From positions 1 to 10,281 of the forward strand of contig CALVXT010000029.1 of the NCBI GenBank assembly GCA_944371545.1: 10,281 nt of DNA, in the 5' to 3' direction. The notes beneath the pieces were generated by a model. The model was not told where the DNA came from and did not search any database. It saw only the letters and a program-made list of their open reading frames with translations. The translations under genes and the position numbers were made by a program. Positions 1-6,671 of the stretch are shown here, in pieces (position 1 is the first letter of the stretch; each line of letters opens with the position of its first letter). The DNA comes from an uncultured Bacilli bacterium (GTDB taxonomy: Bacteria > Bacillota_I > Bacilli_A > RF39 > UBA660).

Positions 1-36
1 GCGATTTTCTTAGGTTTTATCGCATTTTGTTGGTAA
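1..36 (+). CDS. Possible 3' end of an upstream membrane protein gene (partial)
   Basis: Reading from base 1 in frame 1 gives AIFLGFIAFCW followed by a TAA stop at 34-36. The eleven residues are strongly hydrophobic and end in Cys-Trp, as the tail of a membrane segment could. The other two plus frames also stop early: frame 2 at 11-13 and frame 3 at 39-41 (DFLRFYRILLVT). With so few codons the identity cannot be told, and the frame choice rests only on hydrophobicity. The 5' part lies outside the window. It would be co-directional with secG, which has its own promoter about 70 bp downstream. Confidence 0.3.
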   Translation, partial: AIFLGFIAFCW

Positions 37-104
37 CTTAGCTACTTATCCACTTTCATTAGCTGTGAATTGTAACTGAAATTTGATTTAGGAATTTAAA
101 GTGC

Positions 105-133
105 TTGCCATTTCCTATATTTTATGGTAAATT
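105..133 (+). promoter_or_regulatory. secG promoter
   Basis: A vegetative-type promoter: -35 TTGCCA at 105-110, a 17-bp spacer, and -10 TAAATT at 128-133 preceded by TG at 125-126 (extended -10). Transcription would start near 140, just ahead of the ribosome binding site at 144-149, giving a leader of under 20 nt. Confidence 0.6.
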
Positions 134-156
134 AGATACGAATTGGAGGCAATAAA

Positions 157-384
157 ATGGCAGAAATTTTAGAAACAATTTTATTAATCATATCAGTATT
201 ATTAATTGTGTTAGTATTATTACAAGGAAATAAAGCAAGTGATGCTGGTCAAATTATAACTGGTGGAAATGAAAGATTATTTGGAGTTGTTAAAGAACGT
301 GGCATGGAATTATTTATCACGCGTTTAACAGCTGTTCTAGGCGCAGCATTCATTATTATTTCATTAGTATTATTTTTAATGTAA
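157..384 (+). CDS. secG: Preprotein translocase subunit SecG
   Basis: SecG is the small accessory subunit of the SecYEG channel in the cytoplasmic membrane and assists SecA-driven export. The 75-residue product has the family's form and usual length: membrane helix about 5-22, a short polar loop containing LLQGNKASDAG and a GG pair (about 21-37), and a second helix about 54-74. The QGxK...Asp-Ala-Gly loop after the first helix is typical of SecG. The ATG at 157 is preceded by TTGGAGG (143-149) at good spacing. The gene has its own promoter (105-133) and is closed by a strong hairpin terminator (391-420). Its place just upstream of rnr-smpB is a conserved Firmicute arrangement, although the carboxylesterase gene found between secG and rnr in Bacillus is absent. 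Family assignment is confident. Confidence 0.93.
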   Translation: MAEILETILLIISVLLIVLVLLQGNKASDAGQIITGGNERLFGVVKERGMELFITRLTAVLGAAFIIISLVLFLM

Positions 385-390
385 TTACCG

Positions 391-420
391 AGTAGTCTTA
401 AAGACTACTTTTTTCTTTTT
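391..420 (+). terminator. Rho-independent terminator of secG
   Basis: Inverted repeat AGTAGTC (391-397) and GACTACT (403-409) with a TTAAA loop, followed by a T-rich run with one C to 420. It begins 6 bp after the secG stop codon and separates secG from the rnr promoter, so secG and rnr are separate transcription units or only partly read through. Confidence 0.88.
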
Positions 421-440
421 GTAAAGTTTTTCACCTATCC

Positions 441-469
441 TTGTAAGCGAATAAAGAAAACGCTATAAT
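441..469 (+). promoter_or_regulatory. rnr-smpB promoter
   Basis: -35 TTGTAA (441-446), exactly 17 bp, and a consensus -10 TATAAT (464-469). The predicted start of transcription is near 475-477, which coincides with the ribosome binding site AGGTGAT (476-482) of rnr, so the mRNA would have almost no leader upstream of it. Confidence 0.75.
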
Positions 470-486
470 AATACTAGGTGATAATA

Positions 487-2601
487 ATGAAGGAGCAAGT
501 ATTAAAAATCTTAGAAAATGTTTATGAAGCAAAGGATTTGATTACCATCAATGATATGTTAAATTTAACAACTGCTGAAGAACTAAAAGACTTATCAGAT
601 ACTTTAGATGAATTAGTAAACGAATATGTAGTTTTCAAAACTAAGAAAGATAAATATATTCTTTTAAAAAATTGCCCTAACTTAAAAATTGGTAAATTTT
701 CAGCAAACAAAAAAGGTTTTGGCTTTGTCATTTTAAATAAAGAAGATGATTTATATATTAGTAAGGAAGACATGAATGGAGCGATTCAAGATGATATTGT
801 TTTAGCTGAGGTGACAAGAAAAGGAGTCAAACCAGAAGGACATATTATTCGCATAATTAAAAGAGAACTACACAATTTAGTAGGCGAAGTTATTGAAACC
901 AAAAAAGGACTAGAAGTAAAACTGGATGAAGAAAAGTTAGATTTAGAATTAAAAATAGATAAAGAATCTTTAAAAAATTGTGTTCCAGGAAACAAAGTAA
1001 TTATTAAATTAGTGAAAGAATTAGGGAAAAAAAGATATCTTGCCAAAATTATAAAAATTCTTGGTCATAAAGATGATCCAGGAATGGACATTTTAAGTAT
1101 TGCTTATAAATATCAAATCGACCCAGATTTTGGACCAGAAGTAGAACAAGAGCTAGAAGATATCCCAACAGAAGTAAAAGAAAGTGAATTATTAAATCGT
1201 AAAGATTTAACTAGTTGGCAAATATTTACGATAGATGGTGACCATACAAAAGATATCGATGACGCAATAAGCTTGACAAGAGAAGGCGAAAACTACATTT
1301 TAGGAGTTCATATTGCCGACGTCTCTAACTATGTTAAAGAAAATACAGCCTTAGGAGATAAAGCGTATGAAAGAGGAACTTCAAACTATTTAGCAAATAC
1401 TGTTATCCCAATGCTTCCTCATAAATTATCTAATGGAATATGTTCTTTAAATGAAGGGGTAATAAGATTAACCATGTCTTGTGTCATGAAAATAAATCCA
1501 GCTGGTAAAATTATTGACTATGATATTTTTGAGTCTTACATCAAAAGCTCAAAAAAAATGACCTATTCAAAAGTAAATGATATTTTAATGCGCGATATAA
1601 TTGACCCAGAATATGAACCCTTTGCAAACACTTTAAAAGAAATGAATGAACTTGCTCATATTTTACGAAAAGAAAAAATTGCTCGTGGCTATATTGATTT
1701 TAACTTAAGCGAACCAGAAATTATTCAAGATGAAAGTGGCAAAGCCATTGATGTTGTCAAAGTTATAAGAGAAGACGGCGAGAAAATGATTGAAGATTTC
1801 ATGATTGCAGCCAATGAAACAGTTGCAAGTCATATTTATAATATGGATTTACCATTTATCTATCGTGTCCATGGAGAACCAAAAACAGAAAAAATTGATG
1901 ACTTTGTAAATTTATTAAAATTATTAGGTTATCAACTACAAACGAGAGTAATTGATTTAAATCCTAAAACTATGCAAAACATTTTAAAAGAATTAGATGA
2001 TAAACCAGAATTTACTATTCTTTCTTCAATGCTTTTAAGAAGCATGAAAAAAGCAGAATATTCAAAAGAAAATACAGGACACTTTGGTCTAGCATCAAAA
2101 GCGTATACCCATTTTACAAGTCCAATCCGAAGATTTCCAGACTTAACTGTTCATCGTTTATTAAAAAAATATTTAGTAGAAAAAGATTTTTCAATGCAAA
2201 CAATTGACTATTTAAATAACAATCTAGTGACAATCGCTGAACATTCTTCTGAAAGAGAAGTTGCCTCTCAAGAAGCTGAAAGAGACGTAGCTGATATGAA
2301 AATGGCTGAATACATGGAAAGTCATATTGGTGAGTGTTACGAAGCCATTATCGATTCAGTTACAAACTATGGCTTTTATGTAGAATTAGAGAATTTGGTT
2401 GAAGGATTAGTTCATGTCAATAACCTAAAAGGGGATTATTACGAATACGTTCCAGATTTACTTTCATTAATAGGAAAATCAACAAAAAAAACATACCGCA
2501 TTGGGGATAAAGTGTATGTTCGTTGTATTAATGCAAATAAAGAGACAGCTATGATAGATTTTGAGATTGTCGAGGAGAAAAAAGATGGAAGTCAAGAATA
2601 A
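487..2601 (+). CDS. rnr: Ribonuclease R (RNB-family 3'-5' exoribonuclease)
   Basis: RNase R degrades structured RNA from the 3' end. With SmpB and tmRNA it removes mRNA from stalled ribosomes. The 704-residue product shows the full family order: N-terminal winged-helix region (about 1-60), two cold-shock/OB domains (about 65-215), RNB catalytic domain (about 240-570) and C-terminal S1 domain (about 615-697, with GFYVELENLVEGLVHV). The catalytic motif TIDGDHTKDIDDAIS has Asp250, Asp256, Asp258 and Asp259 for metal binding, and the conserved HFTSPIRRFPDL motif lies near 542-553. I chose ATG 487 because AGGTGAT at 476-482 is well spaced for it; a GTG at 478 is in frame but overlaps that site. 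It has its own promoter and overlaps smpB by 17 bp, implying translational coupling. Length is close to the usual 700-800. Confidence 0.96.
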   Translation: MKEQVLKILENVYEAKDLITINDMLNLTTAEELKDLSDTLDELVNEYVVFKTKKDKYILLKNCPNLKIGKFSANKKGFGFVILNKEDDLYISKEDMNGAIQDDIVLAEVTRKGVKPEGHIIRIIKRELHNLVGEVIETKKGLEVKLDEEKLDLELKIDKESLKNCVPGNKVIIKLVKELGKKRYLAKIIKILGHKDDPGMDILSIAYKYQIDPDFGPEVEQELEDIPTEVKESELLNRKDLTSWQIFTIDGDHTKDIDDAISLTREGENYILGVHIADVSNYVKENTALGDKAYERGTSNYLANTVIPMLPHKLSNGICSLNEGVIRLTMSCVMKINPAGKIIDYDIFESYIKSSKKMTYSKVNDILMRDIIDPEYEPFANTLKEMNELAHILRKEKIARGYIDFNLSEPEIIQDESGKAIDVVKVIREDGEKMIEDFMIAANETVASHIYNMDLPFIYRVHGEPKTEKIDDFVNLLKLLGYQLQTRVIDLNPKTMQNILKELDDKPEFTILSSMLLRSMKKAEYSKENTGHFGLASKAYTHFTSPIRRFPDLTVHRLLKKYLVEKDFSMQTIDYLNNNLVTIAEHSSEREVASQEAERDVADMKMAEYMESHIGECYEAIIDSVTNYGFYVELENLVEGLVHVNNLKGDYYEYVPDLLSLIGKSTKKTYRIGDKVYVRCINANKETAMIDFEIVEEKKDGSQE

Positions 2602-3013
2602 AAAAGCTTATTTTGATTATGAAATTTTAAAAGAATATGAAGCTGGAATTGAACTAGTTGGTACAGAAATTAAAAGTGTTCGAAAAGGCTCAATTGACTT
2701 AAAAGATAGTTTTGTAACAATCAAAAATAACGAAGCATTCGCATTAAACATCTACATCGCTAAATATGAAGAAGGAAATATTTTCAATCACGAAGAAAGA
2801 AGAACGAGAAAACTATTATTACATAAAGAAGAAATAAAAAGATTGAAAGAAGCCAAAGAAAAAGAAGGAATAAGTATTATTCCTCTAAAAATGTATTTAA
2901 AAAATAATAAAGCAAAACTTTTAATAGGTATAGGTAAAGGGAAAAAACTTTACGACAAACGAGAAAGTATTAAAAAAAGAGACTTAGAAAGAGAAAGTAG
3001 ACAATATTATTAG
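2585..3013 (+). CDS. smpB: SsrA-binding protein SmpB
   Basis: SmpB binds tmRNA and brings it to ribosomes stalled on broken mRNA (trans-translation). The 142-residue product starts MEVKNKKAYFDYEILKEYEA and contains the family signatures GIELVGTEIKSVRKGSIDLKDSF (about 21-43), an NHEERRTRKLLLH segment (68-80), and GKGKKLYDKRE (117-127) followed by a basic C-terminal tail ending RESRQYY, which in the family enters the decoding centre. The chosen ATG 2585 lies inside the end of rnr and is preceded by GAGGAG at 2572-2577. An upstream in-frame start at 2561 would add eight residues not matching the family, so I reject it. It is the second gene of the rnr operon. No tmRNA gene (ssrA) follows it, unlike in Bacillus. 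Confidence 0.96.
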   Translation: MEVKNKKAYFDYEILKEYEAGIELVGTEIKSVRKGSIDLKDSFVTIKNNEAFALNIYIAKYEEGNIFNHEERRTRKLLLHKEEIKRLKEAKEKEGISIIPLKMYLKNNKAKLLIGIGKGKKLYDKRESIKKRDLERESRQYY

Positions 3014-3036
3014 TATAATAAAAAAGAAAAGCAATG

Positions 3037-3069
3037 AAAAAGTAAACACAAAACATGTTTACTTTTTTT
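3037..3069. terminator. Bidirectional terminator shared by smpB and the ABC exporter gene
   Basis: A 12-bp perfect stem, AAAAAGTAAACA (3037-3048) with TGTTTACTTTTT (3056-3067), around a 7-nt CAAAACA loop. The A-rich left arm and T-rich right arm supply a U-tract in either direction. It lies between the smpB stop and the convergent minus-strand gene; the stop codon of the latter (3059-3061) falls inside the right arm. Confidence 0.85.
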
Positions 3070-4828
3070 CATCATCTTTTAATTCAAGTTCATATAACTT
3101 TTGATAAATAGGATTGTTTTTTAAAAGTTCCTGGTGTGTTCCTTCGCCGGCAACACTGCCATTATCGATGAGTATTAGTCGGTCACTATTAATAACCGTT
3201 GATAAACGGTGAGCGATAATCAAAATGGTATATTCTCCTTGCATATTTTGAATCGATTTTTGAATTTCATATTGTGTTTCATTATCTAAAGCACTAGTTG
3301 CTTCATCAAATAAAATGATTTCTGTTTTCAAAATTAAAGCTCTAGCTATAGCAAGTCTTTGACGTTGTCCTCCAGATAGAGTGACACCACCTTCACCAAC
3401 AATTGTATCATAGCCATCTTTCAAGGTCATAATAAAATCATGTAAGCATGCCATTTTGCAAGCGTCTATCATTTCTTCTTCTGTTAAATCTTCTTTAATA
3501 ATTGTTAAATTTTCACGAATACTCATATTAAAAATATAAGGATTTTGACTAATAACAGACATATTTTTACGAATGCTTGCTTTATCTAATTGATTTAAAG
3601 GAATACCGTCAAATGTAATCTCACCGGCATTAGGTTTATATAAAGCTGAAATTAAATTAAAAATCGTTGACTTTCCACTTCCACTTTTACCAACAAATGA
3701 AACAGTTTCGTTAGGATGAATTTGAAAACTAATATTTTTTAAAACCATATCATCTTCTTCATAACCAAAGAAAACATTCTTAAAAGCTATATTTCCTTCA
3801 ATTTTAGAAATTTGTTTATCTCCAAAAAATTCTTTAGGATATTTTTCTCCTTCAAGAATTTCAAAAATTCTTTCGGCTGCTAATTCAAATTGTTTAATAA
3901 TATCATAAAAGTGTTCTAAATTAGAAGATATACTGATGATATGTCCACGGTAAGAGAGAATAATTAACATCGTAGCAACTTCAAGTTCCTTATGAGTAAT
4001 AAAATAAATACCCAAGAGTAAAATTCCTAAATCAAGCAAATCTCGTAAATCTCCATTTAAAAAGCGAAACCATGAGCGTGTTCTAGCCCAAGAATAATTA
4101 GCTTCACCTAACTCTTGAATAACTTGATCCGTTTTGTTTAAAAAACTTTTTTCAGCATTTAATAATTTTATATCCTTTGCACCTCTAACAAGTTCACTAA
4201 TAAAACCAGAAGCTATATCTCGTTTCTTCTTTCGAATTTTATTTTTCTCCTGAATTTTCTTAGCCGCAAATTTCTGAGCAAAAAATAGCAAAACAACAAA
4301 TAATAAATATAGGAAAAAAATTGCAGTATTTAAAAATAAAATACTAAATAAAACCCCAATAACGGAGATAAGGTAGGTCAAATAATCAATTCCTTGAATA
4401 AAAATATCGGATAAGGTATCCGTGTCATTACCTGCTCTTTCAATAAAAGTTCCGCTAGAATTAGCTTGTAAAACTCCTGTTTGAATTTGCAAGATTTTAC
4501 TAGATACATCAAGTTGAATATTTTTTTTAACAGAATAAAAATATTTGTTAATAAAATAATTATTAATATGAATACAAACATTTCGACAAACTTCGGTACC
4601 AAAAATAAGTAAAGTAACAGCAAAAAGTTGTGTCCAAAACTCATTAGTTAAATAAAAAATTTGTCTTGCTGATAATAATGGAGCAACAACATTAATAACG
4701 CTTAATAATATACTTCCAATTAAGAAGAAAAATAAATACTTTTTATCTTGTTTAGCATATTGATAAGTCTTTTTTAAATAATAAAAAACATTAGATAATT
4801 TTACCTTTTTCTTTTTTTCTTCTTCCAT
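3059..4828 (-). CDS. ABC exporter, fused membrane and ATPase domains (MsbA/MDR type half-transporter)
   Basis: A 589-residue half-transporter that should dimerise in the cytoplasmic membrane and use ATP to export a substrate. The N-terminal half (about 30-320) is an ABC-transporter transmembrane domain with about six hydrophobic helices. The C-terminal half is a complete ATPase: Walker A GKSGSGKST (380-388, Lys386), Q-loop Gln428, signature LSGGQRQR (484-491), Walker B IILFDE (504-509) and switch His540 in IIAHRLSTV. All catalytic residues are present, so it should be active. Substrate cannot be read from sequence; lipid, peptide or drug are all possible. The ATG is preceded on its strand by GTGAGGGTGT. 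It is transcribed alone, with no partner half-transporter next to it, suggesting a homodimer or a distant partner. It converges on smpB and is divergent from the Asn/Gln-rich membrane protein. Confidence 0.92.
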   Translation of the reverse strand: MEEEKKKKVKLSNVFYYLKKTYQYAKQDKKYLFFFLIGSILLSVINVVAPLLSARQIFYLTNEFWTQLFAVTLLIFGTEVCRNVCIHINNYFINKYFYSVKKNIQLDVSSKILQIQTGVLQANSSGTFIERAGNDTDTLSDIFIQGIDYLTYLISVIGVLFSILFLNTAIFFLYLLFVVLLFFAQKFAAKKIQEKNKIRKKKRDIASGFISELVRGAKDIKLLNAEKSFLNKTDQVIQELGEANYSWARTRSWFRFLNGDLRDLLDLGILLLGIYFITHKELEVATMLIILSYRGHIISISSNLEHFYDIIKQFELAAERIFEILEGEKYPKEFFGDKQISKIEGNIAFKNVFFGYEEDDMVLKNISFQIHPNETVSFVGKSGSGKSTIFNLISALYKPNAGEITFDGIPLNQLDKASIRKNMSVISQNPYIFNMSIRENLTIIKEDLTEEEMIDACKMACLHDFIMTLKDGYDTIVGEGGVTLSGGQRQRLAIARALILKTEIILFDEATSALDNETQYEIQKSIQNMQGEYTILIIAHRLSTVINSDRLILIDNGSVAGEGTHQELLKNNPIYQKLYELELKDDEKK

Positions 4829-4850
4829 ACACCCTCACTTCCTAAAAAGG

Positions 4851-4879
4851 ATTATACGAATATATATAATAAATTTAAA
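4851..4879 (-). promoter_or_regulatory. Promoter of the ABC exporter gene
   Basis: On the minus strand, -35 TTTAAA (complement of 4874-4879), a 17-bp spacer and consensus -10 TATAAT (complement of 4851-4856). Transcription would start near 4845, about 17 nt before the ATG at 4828, just ahead of the GTGAGGG ribosome binding site. Confidence 0.55.
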
Positions 4880-4891
4880 GCCTTTTAATTT

Positions 4892-4911
4892 TTGACAAAA
4901 TATGCTATAAT
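4892..4911 (+). promoter_or_regulatory. Extended -10 promoter of the Asn/Gln-rich membrane protein gene
   Basis: TGCTATAAT at 4903-4911 is a perfect extended -10. A consensus TTGACA sits at 4892-4897, only 8 bp upstream, so the two cannot be used together. With the TATAAT, the -35 position (4883-4888) reads TTTTAA, which is poor; with the TTGACA, the -10 position (4914-4919) reads TATTGT, spacer 16. I favour the extended -10, with a start near 4918. Confidence 0.55.
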
Positions 4912-4940
4912 TGTATTGTAAAATAAAGGAGATAGAAAAT

Positions 4941-5354
4941 ATGGAAGCATTTACAACCTTTTTAGCAAACAATTATCTATGGTTTTTAGTAATCGCGATT
5001 ATTTTAATTTTTGCTTTAATTGGCTATTTTGTTGATGCAAGTGAGCAAAAAAAAGGTGTATCTTCCATTGTTAAACAAAAACCAGTGGAAAAAGATATCC
5101 ATGATTTAGCTAGATCCGCTGCGAACAAATCATTAAATTCAGCAATTAATGACGCTGGAAGAAATTTTCAAAATCAAAATATAAATCAAAATCAAAATCT
5201 AAATACTTCTTATTCAAATTATAATAAAGTAAATAATATGGAAATGCCTCAGATGAATAACACAATTACTGAAATGAATTCTAACCAAAGTACGCAAAAT
5301 TCGAATGTAAATCAAGCATCCAATTCTGTTGGATTCGATGTTTTAAGTAAATAA
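4941..5354 (+). CDS. Small single-pass membrane protein with Asn/Gln-rich tail, function unknown
   Basis: I do not recognise this 137-residue protein. It has one strong hydrophobic segment near the N-terminus (about 12-31, WFLVIAIILIFALIGYF) followed by a charged stretch (about 35-52, EQKKG...KPVEKD). A low-complexity tail of about 75 residues is rich in Asn, Gln, Ser and Met (repeated NQN units and several EM/QMN pairs) and ends VGFDVLSK. The tail has no folded-domain look and is probably disordered; its side of the membrane is uncertain, though the charged residues after the helix suggest cytoplasmic. The ATG at 4941 has AAAGGAGAT (4925-4933) at good spacing; a TTG at 4911 is in frame but lies in the promoter, so I reject it. 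It is divergent from the exporter and convergent with the ASCH gene. No function is inferred. Confidence 0.82.
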   Translation: MEAFTTFLANNYLWFLVIAIILIFALIGYFVDASEQKKGVSSIVKQKPVEKDIHDLARSAANKSLNSAINDAGRNFQNQNINQNQNLNTSYSNYNKVNNMEMPQMNNTITEMNSNQSTQNSNVNQASNSVGFDVLSK

Positions 5355-5355
5355 A

Positions 5356-5382
5356 AGCTCTTATAATGACTTTATAAGAGCT
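5356..5382. terminator. Hairpin terminator between the Asn/Gln-rich protein gene and the ASCH gene
   Basis: An 11-bp perfect stem, AGCTCTTATAA (5356-5366) with TTATAAGAGCT (5372-5382), loop TGACT. On the minus strand it is followed by TTTATTT, a usable U-tract, so it best serves the ASCH gene, whose stop codon (5361-5363) is inside the stem. On the plus strand only ATTTC follows, giving weaker termination. Confidence 0.75.
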
Positions 5383-5702
5383 ATTTCAATGCCTACAACA
5401 CCATATTTTTCTTGTGATTCAATAGGATAAAAAACCTCCATGTCTTCTGCCAAAGCGTTTTCTTCTTTAGAATATCCAAGAACAATTGGATCAAAATGCT
5501 TATAAAGTAAAGAAAAATTTGGATAAATATGTAAAGCTATAACGCGCACTTGAATTTCCTCATGAGTAAGACGATCTTTAAATAAAATAGAATCATTCAC
5601 ACGTATATTTCTTCTTTTTTCATCTAAAAGTCTTAGCTCAATAGTTTTCGTGCGATTTTTAATAGCCAAAAAAGGTTCATGATTTAAGTGCATCTCGTGC
5701 AT
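5361..5702 (-). CDS. ASCH domain protein
   Basis: A 113-residue stand-alone ASCH domain, a PUA-like beta-barrel fold predicted to bind RNA or modified nucleosides; the E. coli family member YqfB hydrolyses N4-acetylcytidine. Visible family features are an N-terminal MHLNHEPFLAIKNRTKTIELRLLDEKRR run (residues 4-31), then a VNDSILF strand, a YPNFSLLYKHF helix region, and a C-terminal MEVFYPIESQEKYGVVGIEI segment. The Lys-Thr-Ile-Glu-Leu-Arg core with the following Asp-Glu-Lys-Arg is characteristic. The start is well supported by GGAGGTG (5708-5714, complement) five bases upstream. The gene is monocistronic, converging on the Asn/Gln-rich protein gene and divergent from cdaA. Family call is firm; enzymatic activity or target is not known. 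Confidence 0.85.
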   Translation of the reverse strand: MHEMHLNHEPFLAIKNRTKTIELRLLDEKRRNIRVNDSILFKDRLTHEEIQVRVIALHIYPNFSLLYKHFDPIVLGYSKEENALAEDMEVFYPIESQEKYGVVGIEIALIKSL

Positions 5703-5721
5703 AAAAACACCTCCAAAAAAA

Positions 5722-5750
5722 ATTATAATAAAAAAATACGCTTAAATAAA
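5722..5750 (-). promoter_or_regulatory. Promoter of the ASCH gene
   Basis: On the minus strand a consensus -10 TATAAT (complement of 5722-5727) with a weak -35 TTTATT (complement of 5745-5750), spacer 17. The predicted transcript start (about 5715) falls at the edge of the GGAGGTG ribosome binding site, again implying a near-absent leader. Confidence 0.45.
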
Positions 5751-5790
5751 GGGAAAAAGAGCTGGAAAGAAATCAACTTAATTTTTTGAG

Positions 5791-5819
5791 TAGATAAAAA
5801 GAAAAAAATTTGTTATAAT
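5791..5819 (+). promoter_or_regulatory. cdaA-cdaR promoter
   Basis: -35 TAGATA (5791-5796), 17-bp spacer and consensus -10 TATAAT (5814-5819) with TG at 5811-5812 (extended -10). Transcription would start near 5825, ahead of AGGAAGTGG (5838-5846). No riboswitch-like structure is evident between promoter and start codon; there is room for only about 25 nt. Confidence 0.65.
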
Positions 5820-5849
5820 GAACAAGATGAATACAAAGGAAGTGGAAAA

Positions 5850-6671
5850 ATGACGTTAACGACGTTGTGGTCATTGTTTACCAAAATACTAGATATCTGT
5901 ATTGTTTGGTTCTTATTCTATTTTATTTTAAAGAATATTCGAAACAATGTAAAAATGATTTTAATTGTCAAGGGTGTTTTACTAGTTATCTTAATTGAAA
6001 TTTTAAGTCAAGTACTTAACTTATATACAGTAGGATTATTATTAGAATATGTTCTTGATTGGGGACCTTTAGCTATTATTGTGATTTTTCAACCAGAAAT
6101 CAGAAGTATGTTAGAGAATTTTGGTCGTACTCAACTTTTAGGAAGACACAAAATTTTAACGGTTGACGAACGAGAAAAATTGGTTACAGAAATTATGAAA
6201 GCAATAGAGTTCTTAAAGAAAAATCGTATAGGAGCCTTAGTAGTTATTGAAAGAGACGTATCTTTACAAGAATATATTGGTCGTGCAACGAAAATCTATG
6301 CAGATATCTCAAGCGAGCTTTTAAGTAACTTGTTTTATCCAAATAGTCCACTTCACGATGGTGGTGTAATTATTCAAGGAGATAGAATTACATGTGCAGG
6401 AGCGGTATTTAGAACGAGTATGAGTCCAGGATTGAATAAAAAATTAGGAACAAGACACCGTGCTGCTCTTGGAATTGCCGAAGAATCAGATGCATTAGCT
6501 TTAGTTGTATCTGAAGAAAATGGACGAATCAGTATTGCGTATGAAGGTGAATTACATTACAATCTAACTTTAGACGAATTTAGAATGACTTTAATGGAAG
6601 AATTAAAGCCAAAAGCAGAAGTTTTCTACGGATCTGACGCTTCCGAAAGTGAGGGAGATATCCATGAGTAA
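5850..6671 (+). CDS. cdaA: Diadenylate cyclase CdaA (membrane c-di-AMP synthase)
   Basis: CdaA (DacA/YbbP) makes c-di-AMP from two ATP at the membrane; c-di-AMP controls potassium, osmolytes and wall homeostasis in Bacillota. The 273-residue product has three N-terminal membrane helices (about 10-29, 36-55, 60-80), a linker helix, then the DAC domain (about 100-260). The ATP-site motifs are present: SPLHDGGVII with Asp170-Gly171, and GTRHRAALG with Arg202-His203-Arg204, plus SEENGRIS (221-228). The usual third residue of the DGA motif is Gly here (DGG). The acidic C-terminus (SDASESEGDIHE) resembles a family tail. ATG 5850 follows AGGAAGTGG. It overlaps the downstream gene by 8 bp, consistent with coupled synthesis of cyclase and its regulator. 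Confidence 0.95.
   Translation: MTLTTLWSLFTKILDICIVWFLFYFILKNIRNNVKMILIVKGVLLVILIEILSQVLNLYTVGLLLEYVLDWGPLAIIVIFQPEIRSMLENFGRTQLLGRHKILTVDEREKLVTEIMKAIEFLKKNRIGALVVIERDVSLQEYIGRATKIYADISSELLSNLFYPNSPLHDGGVIIQGDRITCAGAVFRTSMSPGLNKKLGTRHRAALGIAEESDALALVVSEENGRISIAYEGELHYNLTLDEFRMTLMEELKPKAEVFYGSDASESEGDIHE

Noticed and set aside
1..23. Possible hairpin GCGAT...ATCGC with following T-rich bases as a terminator
   Set aside because: Only five pairs around a 13-nt loop, and the sequence reads more plausibly as the last codons of a membrane protein.
522..1046. Two minus-strand open frames (522-773 and 786-1046)
   Set aside because: They lie wholly inside rnr, have Ser/Phe/Lys-rich compositions typical of antisense reading of AT-rich genes, and show no domain or good ribosome binding site.
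4378..4644. Minus-strand 88-codon open frame inside the ABC exporter gene
   Set aside because: It is an alternative frame of the transmembrane domain coding region; its hydrophobicity is a by-product of that.
5703..5849. Possible c-di-AMP riboswitch or other structured RNA ahead of cdaA
   Set aside because: The predicted transcript leader is only about 25 nt and the region shows no stable paired elements.
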